Shown piece by piece: positions 58,626 to 64,000 of a stretch of 64,000 nt of DNA. The notes beneath the pieces are model-generated. The model did no database searches. It was given only the letters and a program-made list of their open reading frames with translations, and was not told the origin of the DNA. Origin of the DNA: Batillaria attramentaria. Lineage: Eukaryota > Mollusca > Gastropoda > Batillariidae. The stretch lies in the NCBI GenBank assembly GCA_018292915.2, contig JACVVK020000014.1:1046001-1110000 (forward strand). Reading direction: 5' to 3'. The translations under genes were made by a program, and so were the position numbers. How positions within the stretch are numbered: position 1 is the first letter of the stretch; every line of letters starts with the position of its first letter.

Positions 58626-59124
58626 TTGTTGAATACCTTGTTTCGAAAAGCTTGGGGGTCATTTGGAGGCAGATGGAGGGCTTAGAGTTGTGCTATTTGA
58701 AATTTAAACAGCGTCCTGGTTCCTAGTATAGGCAAAGGGTGTAAGCAGCTGCAAGAGTCAGCTTCCTATTGGTCTCACTGTGTATATCTCTATGCGGTGA
58801 ATGCATGAAATATGTGCCATAAAACGTCTGAAATCGGCCTAAAACGTCTAAAGTACACGTCACAGACGTGTACCAACGCCAAGGTGGGTCAGAGCTACCC
58901 CCCCCCCCCCCCCAAAAAAAAAAAAAAGTCAGTTCGAAAGAGAAAAACTAAAACAGAAAAAGCTACCTAATGACAAGTTTACTTGAAGAGTCACTGACTA
59001 TGCATGTCTTTAATTTGAATGTATGTGGGGGTTTGGGGGGTTTTGGGTTTTTTGTTTGTTTGTTTATTTTTTTCAGTGTTCTACGTTTCTTTTTCGTTTC
59101 CGTCTGATCTCGGTTGTATCGACG

Positions 59125-59125
<1 letters not shown>
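58626..59125. other. Spacer with poly-C/poly-A junction
   Basis: A C-run followed by an A-run at 58900-58926, and TTTG repeats near 59050. No gene was seen. Confidence 0.5.
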
Positions 59126-59127
<2 letters not shown>

Positions 59128-59164
<37 letters not shown>

Positions 59165-59356
59165 GTGGGTAGGTGGATGTGGGAGTGTTTGTGTTGCTGT
59201 TTTGGGTGTGTTTTTTCCCTCTTTTGTTGTGTTTTTCTTTTCTTCTTCTTATTTTTCAGACGTTTTCTTTTTGGGCTTGCTTTAGATTGCCGTTACTCTG
59301 TGTGTGATAGGGGGGAGCGGGGGTTACGGGTTACGGGGGTGGGGGGGGGAGGGGGT

Positions 59357-59430
<74 letters not shown>
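59128..59430. repeat. (CT)n, G-rich and (GT)n tracts
   Basis: CT at 59128-59161, G-rich 59310-59357 and GT at 59359-59429, followed by three GCTTT units. Confidence 0.95.
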
Positions 59431-59739
59431 GCTTTGCTTTGCTTTGATGAGTTTTCACATTGGCCATTGTTCAGTTTATATACTGATATATGTATGTGTG
59501 TGTATATTTATATACCCTTTTCCACCCTATGGCGAACATTTGTTATGGATGGTGTTAATTAATATTCAAGTCCCCTAGGTCGTCCCGAATATCATGACGT
59601 GTCTATGCTACAATGTCTTTTACCTAAACCTCACTGTGATTATATAGACTGGGTGTAGTGAATGAAGACTGTGATTACTTATGATCGTATACTATCGTAT
59701 TTAATGTGATGCATATCAGTGTATATTAATGTGCGATAA

Positions 59740-59885
59740 GGGTGGGTGGGTGTTTGGGGGTTTAACGTCCTTTTCCACCACATACGGGTGAAGCCAGCAC
59801 AAATATTTGACCCCAGCCGGGATACGAACTCACGACCCGAGCATTAGAAGTCCAACGCTCTACCATTCAGCCACCCCGGCTCCCC
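59740..59885 (-). mobile_element. SINE family A with exact 14-bp target-site duplication and internal deletion
   Basis: TTAATGTGCGATAA lies at 59726-59739 and 59886-59899, identical. The copy lacks the ~24 bp between GGGTGA and AGCCAGC (most of TATCAAAGACGGGGCAACG). Otherwise it is complete from tail complement to CCGGCTCCCC. Confidence 0.93.
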
Positions 59886-59920
59886 TTAATGTGCGATAAA
59901 TCCAACAGCTATTTTGATAT

Positions 59921-59992
<72 letters not shown>

Positions 59993-60221
59993 CACGCAAC
60001 ATTAAATGAAATCTCGGAGACATACAATAATAATATTATAAAATACACACGAACATTTAGATAAAGATTTCTGTTAAATATCACCTACATGAATTCATGA
60101 CTTAATTGATTAAGAATTAAATCTTTATCTCAAATGTTCGTGTGTATTTTATAATATAATTCTTGTATATCTTCGAGATCAGTTTCAGTTTCATGTTTCG
60201 TGTATTGTATCTATCTATCTG

Positions 60222-60272
<51 letters not shown>
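59921..60272. mobile_element. Foldback element with (GATA)n/(TATC)n ends
   Basis: (GATA)n (59921-59992) and the next ~78 bp are repeated in inverse orientation at 60119-60272, ending in (TATC)n. Matching landmarks are ATACACACGAACATTTAGAT with AAAGATTT on the left, and AAATCTTT with ATGTTCGTGTGTATTTTATA on the right. The 48-bp centre contains TGAATTCA and CTTAATTGATTAAG. Arms are about 150 bp and diverged by several small indels. No coding capacity. Confidence 0.85.
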
Positions 60273-60273
<1 letters not shown>

Positions 60274-60467
60274 CGTTAGGCAGGTTCGTGTGAAATATTG
60301 CGTCTCACTCCTGGCGTGATACAGTTTAGTCATCATCGTCTTGCCGGGGCCGTCTTTTCAGGTCGTCTCCTTCCCGGCCAAGGAAAAACAAGGGGCAAAA
60401 CCATAACTTTTTCTTGACTTGTCTGGTCTGTAACACTGATCGATTCTGCCCCTTTGAGAGAAATGGC

Positions 60468-60474
<7 letters not shown>

Positions 60475-60499
<25 letters not shown>

Positions 60500-60550
60500 G
60501 CGTGCGCGTGTCAGTATGCGTGTGCGTGAGTGTGTGTGCGCGCGCGCGTG
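60475..60550. repeat. (CT)n and GTGCG-rich repeat
   Basis: CT at 60474-60499, then interrupted GT/GC alternating purine-pyrimidine sequence including GCGCGCGCG. Confidence 0.9.
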
Positions 60551-60589
60551 TCACAGTCCATGTGTTATTGTTAGTGTCTGCATGGAACC

Positions 60590-61200
60590 CGTCAGTGCGA
60601 CTGTCACTAACTGAGTCAGTCAGTGACCACTGACTGACTGCCACCGCCGCGCCGGCGGTCACTGAGACTGGACTCGACTCGATCACGACTCTCTCGTGGC
60701 CGGCTGAGGCAGTGAGTTTCAGTACTACTGACGAACCAGCGATATGCGGTCTAATCAGTCAATCGGCAGTCATACAGGAATCAGTGTTATCATTGCAAAG
60801 TTTATGCGTGACGTCTTGTCAGTCAATCAGCAGATCAGTCCGGCTCAGTAGTGTAGCTGGACAAATTTGCCAGTCACTGATCAGTGAAGCTCAGTACTGA
60901 CTCGAACGTCAGTGGATGAACACTGATCACTGAGTCTCAGCCGGCCAGCCCCGGCGGCCACGCAAAGATCATGGTTCAAACTGGTTTCATCAGTTTTATT
61001 TCCTCTGATACTGAGTGAATGACTCGACCCAGCATTGAGCCAGAATTCGGTGACCGCACGAGGACCCACATAAACAACAACTGACAAATTGACTGAATGC
61101 GGTTAGCCAAAGTATTTCACTGTCACTCAGTGGTTACTTCTACCTATACTGACTCAGTATCAACTTGACTTAGTGATTTATTTGGGAAAACACTGACTCG

Positions 61201-61248
<48 letters not shown>

Positions 61249-61330
61249 CTTAAACAAAATCTGTCACTGCCGGGCTGATTAAGCGCAACGTCAGTCAGTC
61301 AGTCAGTCACTGCATCAGTTTAACCGCTTG
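60590..61330. repeat. ACTG/CAGT-rich cryptically simple region with (ATT)n
   Basis: CAGTCAGTCAG and ACTGACTGAC permutations recur throughout, with ATT repeats at 61199-61246. It is similar in style to 35560-36295. Confidence 0.65.
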
Positions 61331-61960
61331 TACATCAGTCAGACCGTGTCGCTTGAAGACACATCAAGTTTAGCCTGGTCCGCGTAGCCGCAGAAAAAAA
61401 CAAGGGGGGGGGGGGGGAGGCAAATGCGGTGGCGCTCTGTCAGTTGTGGCATACACGACTGAGTCTGACGCAGTAATGACGATCAGATTAATTACTCATT
61501 TACTGACACAGTCAGTAATTATCGCGAGGTGCCCTGTGTACGACTGAGACGCCGGGCTTCATAAATGTTGTTCACTTGCCGATAGCCGGCCGTTAGTTAC
61601 CGGTCATTCACTGAGCACTGGACAGATGCCAAAATCAGCAGTGTGAAAAAGCGGAGGGAGGTTCTCGGAGGGACTGCGATAGGGGCAACGGGAAAAGTGA
61701 GGGGGGGGGGGGTTGGGGAGAGAAGAGGGTGGTGGTGGTGGTGAAATATGGCTTGTGACTGACATTGTTCAGCCCTGTGCAGTTCTTCCGGACACTGGAG
61801 TCTAGTTTGTGGTCTGCACTAGTGGTACCGCGTGCAAATCTGACATAACAAATACGTCACTAAAAATATTTTTAACCGTGAACCGTTATGACGTCTCCTT
61901 GCCATCAACATAATTTCAGCAACATGCAAACCGATCGAAAAAATTGGAAAGAGCGAACAA
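61331..61960. other. Spacer upstream of the SLC6 promoter
   Basis: G-runs lie at 61404-61418 and 61700-61712, and GGT repeats at 61729-61743. No gene was seen. Confidence 0.5.
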
Positions 61961-61964
61961 CTTG

Positions 61965-62150
61965 ACATGTAGTTCTGTCCGTAACTTGAGCGGGCGGCCG
62001 CGCTACACAATGCACCTCCGCTGCGCGTGCGTTCTGAGAGGTAGCCTGCGGCCCTGCGCGCGCGTGGACCAGCCAATCAGTGCCCGCCGTTTCCAGACAA
62101 CACTCGCGAGCGGAGCAGCGCCCGTTTCATTCATCCATCCTTTGTGCAAA
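61965..62150 (+). promoter_or_regulatory. CpG-rich promoter and leader of the SLC6-type transporter
   Basis: CpG density rises sharply (GCGGCCGCGC, GCGCGCGCG, CTCGCGAGCGGAGC). There is a CCAAT box (AGCCAATCAG) at about 62070, roughly 80 bp upstream of the ATG, and no TATA box. The frame is open upstream to 61944, but I take ATG 62151 as the start because it directly precedes the conserved N-terminus and has an A at -3. Confidence 0.5.
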
Positions 62151-62292
62151 ATGGACGCCGTTCCCTCAAAACCCGTCCATGAGAAGAAACAGTGGGGAAG
62201 GAAAGTGGAGTTTCTGCTGTCCCTAGCAGGTTACAGTGTCGGCCTTGGCAATCTATGGCGGTTCCCCTACCTGTGTCGACGAAACGGCGGTG
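62151..62292 (+). CDS. SLC6-type Na+/Cl- dependent neurotransmitter/amino-acid transporter, first coding exon
   Basis: Forty-seven codons plus one base end at a consensus donor (GGTG|GTAAGT). Trp15-Gly-Arg-Lys-Val-Glu-Phe leads into TM1: Gly27-[15 protein letters not shown]42. This is the SLC6 signature containing the Na+ and substrate-binding residues and the Arg of the extracellular gate. Asn45-Gly-Gly-Gly, where family members often have an intron, is split by the donor. At the position where monoamine transporters have Asp, this protein has Gly31. That points to an amino-acid, glycine or GABA-type substrate. The remaining exons (TM2-TM12) are not in the window, so the substrate class is inferred from TM1 alone. 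It acts in the plasma membrane, coupling uptake to Na+ and Cl-. Confidence 0.88.
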
Positions 62293-62988
62293 GTAAGTAT
62301 TTCACAGTGCGTATCTATGTTACCGTGAACAGGTTGTGTGCACTCAGGAGGGCGCCAAGCATAATGAATGCAGCAACGTGGTCAGCGAGGGTTTCAAGTC
62401 AGGGGGCCGCCTCATGCCGCATGGCAGACAAGAATGTTACCGGCGGAAACAACCGCAATCTGATCAGTATTAGTGTATGTGTATGAGTCTACTATTGTCG
62501 ACTGTTGTACATTATATATATGTACAGCATGGTGTGTCTTTACGCTACTTCTTTCTAATCGATCGAGGCACAGCCATTTTTCGTGATATCAGGTAGCACC
62601 CACGGCGTATCGGCCGGCAGTGATGCAATAACCCACACCGTATTCGCGCCAGTTCCCTTCCCCGCCCCACAGCCCCCCCCCCTTCTCCCTACCCCTCATC
62701 CCCCCCCCCCTCCCTCGATCTTTCTTATAGGTCTGTATACACTAAGCCCTTTTGTCCAACTGCCTTCGGTCTTGTGGAATGGGCCGCATGGCGTCATTGC
62801 GGCCGGAATGGAGGAATTGAAGGTTTCTCGCCTTCTCCCCGTCTCCCATACTGCACACCCACGTGCACATTCCGACCGGCCGTGTAACACTTATCTCTTG
62901 AGAGCCCAAGCCGCCCGACCACTCCCTGCCCACTACATGATAACTGAGACTGGTTAAAAAGAACAAGCCACCGCACACCAGTAGGCGG

Positions 62989-63075
62989 AGCCACTTCAAG
63001 CCACTATTATACAAGGCGTGCTCTCCGCTTGGCCCGAGACTGCTGCCGATTGCATAATTGTGGCTTGAAGTGGCT
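62989..63075. repeat. Inverted repeat AGCCACTTCAAGCCAC
   Basis: A perfect 16-bp inverted repeat with 55-bp spacing. Similarity extends imperfectly inward (TATTAT against AATTAT). Confidence 0.85.
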
Positions 63076-63245
63076 GTTAGTGATCTGAGGATTTCAAGTC
63101 AGTTTTCAATTTTGGCATGCGCTTTAAGGAGTTAGGACAATGTTCGTATAAGCTATAAAGTCGAATAATTGACATTTTAAAGTAAACCACTTCAGGCACC
63201 GGCTTTTATGTGCGACAACCCGGCAGTGTCTTGTAATACTCATGT

Positions 63246-63248
<3 letters not shown>

Positions 63249-63313
<65 letters not shown>
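63249..63313. repeat. (CA)n microsatellite
   Basis: About 64 bp of uninterrupted CA in the SLC6 intron. Confidence 0.95.
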
Positions 63314-63317
<4 letters not shown>

Positions 63318-63915
63318 TCGAGTCAGTCAAGTTCATTGTACTTGAAGTAAGCGCTAAAATTGCCTCGGTATCGTTCACACCGGGAATTCACTGTCAGCGT
63401 CAGTATCGCATCGGCCACCACCTGGGACCATTGTCTCGTTCTCCGCCAGCACTGACGTGCACCGACACGCCCCCTGCGGTCAGAACACCAGAGGTCATTC
63501 TCCAGTCGGATCACGCAGGATCTGTATCCAGCTGTGCACAGACACGCCCTCTGCGGCGACCACGGCTCATTTTCCCTCGGGACGCCCAGAATCTGCGTTT
63601 TAACAGACACATATTCGGGCGGTAGAAAAACGACAGTTCATTAGTCTTCGTCGTGAAACAGTCCACTGGGTCAACCATAGGTGGTTACCAAGTACATGTA
63701 GCTATGACAACGTAAGTTCAGTACTTACAGAAATGAATATCTAGAGTCAACCAGACTGACGCGAATCACGAGTGACGCAAAAGTTTTGAACAATATTACG
63801 CACACTTTGAAATCAAACATTCCAGTGAGTGACGTACGTTTGTTGGCTTGTGCATTGTTAAGCGACGTCGATTTCATTTCCTATGTTGTTGGTGTGGACG
63901 ACGTCAACACTTAAC

Positions 63916-63919
<4 letters not shown>

Positions 63920-64000
<81 letters not shown>
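63920..64000. repeat. (CA)n(CT)n running off the window
   Basis: CA to 63952, then CT to the last base. The window ends inside the repeat, which may reflect an arbitrary cut. Confidence 0.95.

Larger units (their letters stand above)
62293..64000 (+). other. First intron of the SLC6 gene (to window end)
   Basis: No second exon (expected to begin with a hydrophobic Ala-Phe-Leu-Ile type stretch) was found. The intron contains C-runs (62668-62712), a 16-bp inverted repeat (62989-63004 / 63060-63075), CA repeats (63249-63313) and a terminal CA plus CT block (63920-64000). Confidence 0.6.

Noticed and set aside
61944..62150. Upstream in-frame extension of the SLC6 protein
   Set aside because: The 69 extra residues are Arg/Cys-rich, encoded by the CpG-rich promoter, and unlike SLC6 N-termini; ATG 62151 fits better.
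62293..62486. Continuation of the SLC6 frame past the donor
   Set aside because: The sequence after Gly-Gly-Gly does not resemble TM2, and a consensus GTAAGT splice donor is present at that exact point.

Overview
The window looks like nuclear DNA of a marine mollusc, most likely a gastropod. It has spliced genes with GT-AG introns, a tandem pair of secreted C1q-domain proteins of the kind expanded in molluscs, many tRNA-derived SINEs, non-LTR retrotransposon debris, and a very high load of CT/GT/CA, GTTT, GTT and GATA microsatellites. No operons, ribosome binding sites or other bacterial features were seen. The species assignment is inference.

Genes. Two paralogous C1q-domain genes lie head-to-tail on the minus strand: gene 1 (exons 42048-41691, 41388-41245, 41019-40739; 260 aa) and gene 2 (exons 52083-51771, 48567-48146; 244 aa). 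Both encode a signal peptide, a Cys-Thr-Cys motif, a coiled-coil neck and a C-terminal C1q head, which suggests secreted, disulphide-linked oligomeric lectin-like proteins. Gene 1 has a TATA box beside a GA tract. At the right edge, on the plus strand, is the first coding exon of an SLC6-type Na+/Cl- coupled transporter (62151-62292); its remaining exons lie beyond the window. Weaker candidates are a short housekeeping-style first exon at 2646-2668, an uncharacterised coding island at 44.85-45.84 kb with a possible frameshifted TIR-like segment, and a possible terminal exon at 33.04-33.29 kb.

Repeats by region. 0-9 kb: SINE family A copies, then a near-perfect 87-bp satellite (15 copies, 7264-8587) made from the 3' part of that SINE. 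10-15 kb: a 590-bp CT/CAGT minisatellite and strand-biased G+T-rich low-complexity tracts. 15.9-17.3 kb: an old ~150-bp tandem repeat split by two SINEs. 18-33 kb: SINEs, two copies of a ~270-bp element with GGGCCC terminal inverted repeats, and a diverged tandem duplication at 28-29 kb. 33-39 kb: poly-C/poly-G tracts, degenerate TCGTA and ACTG sequence, and a tandem duplication. 39-52 kb: the C1q cluster, separated by a zone rich in GT/CT tracts, the coding island and a 52-bp-arm hairpin. 52.9-54.4 kb: a ~70-bp satellite just upstream of C1q gene 2. 55-64 kb: a 32-bp minisatellite, a LINE 3' end, a long GATA-ended foldback element, and the SLC6 promoter and exon.

Only the C1q pair clearly works together as a family. 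The rest of the window is mostly a record of retroposition, tandem amplification and microsatellite growth.
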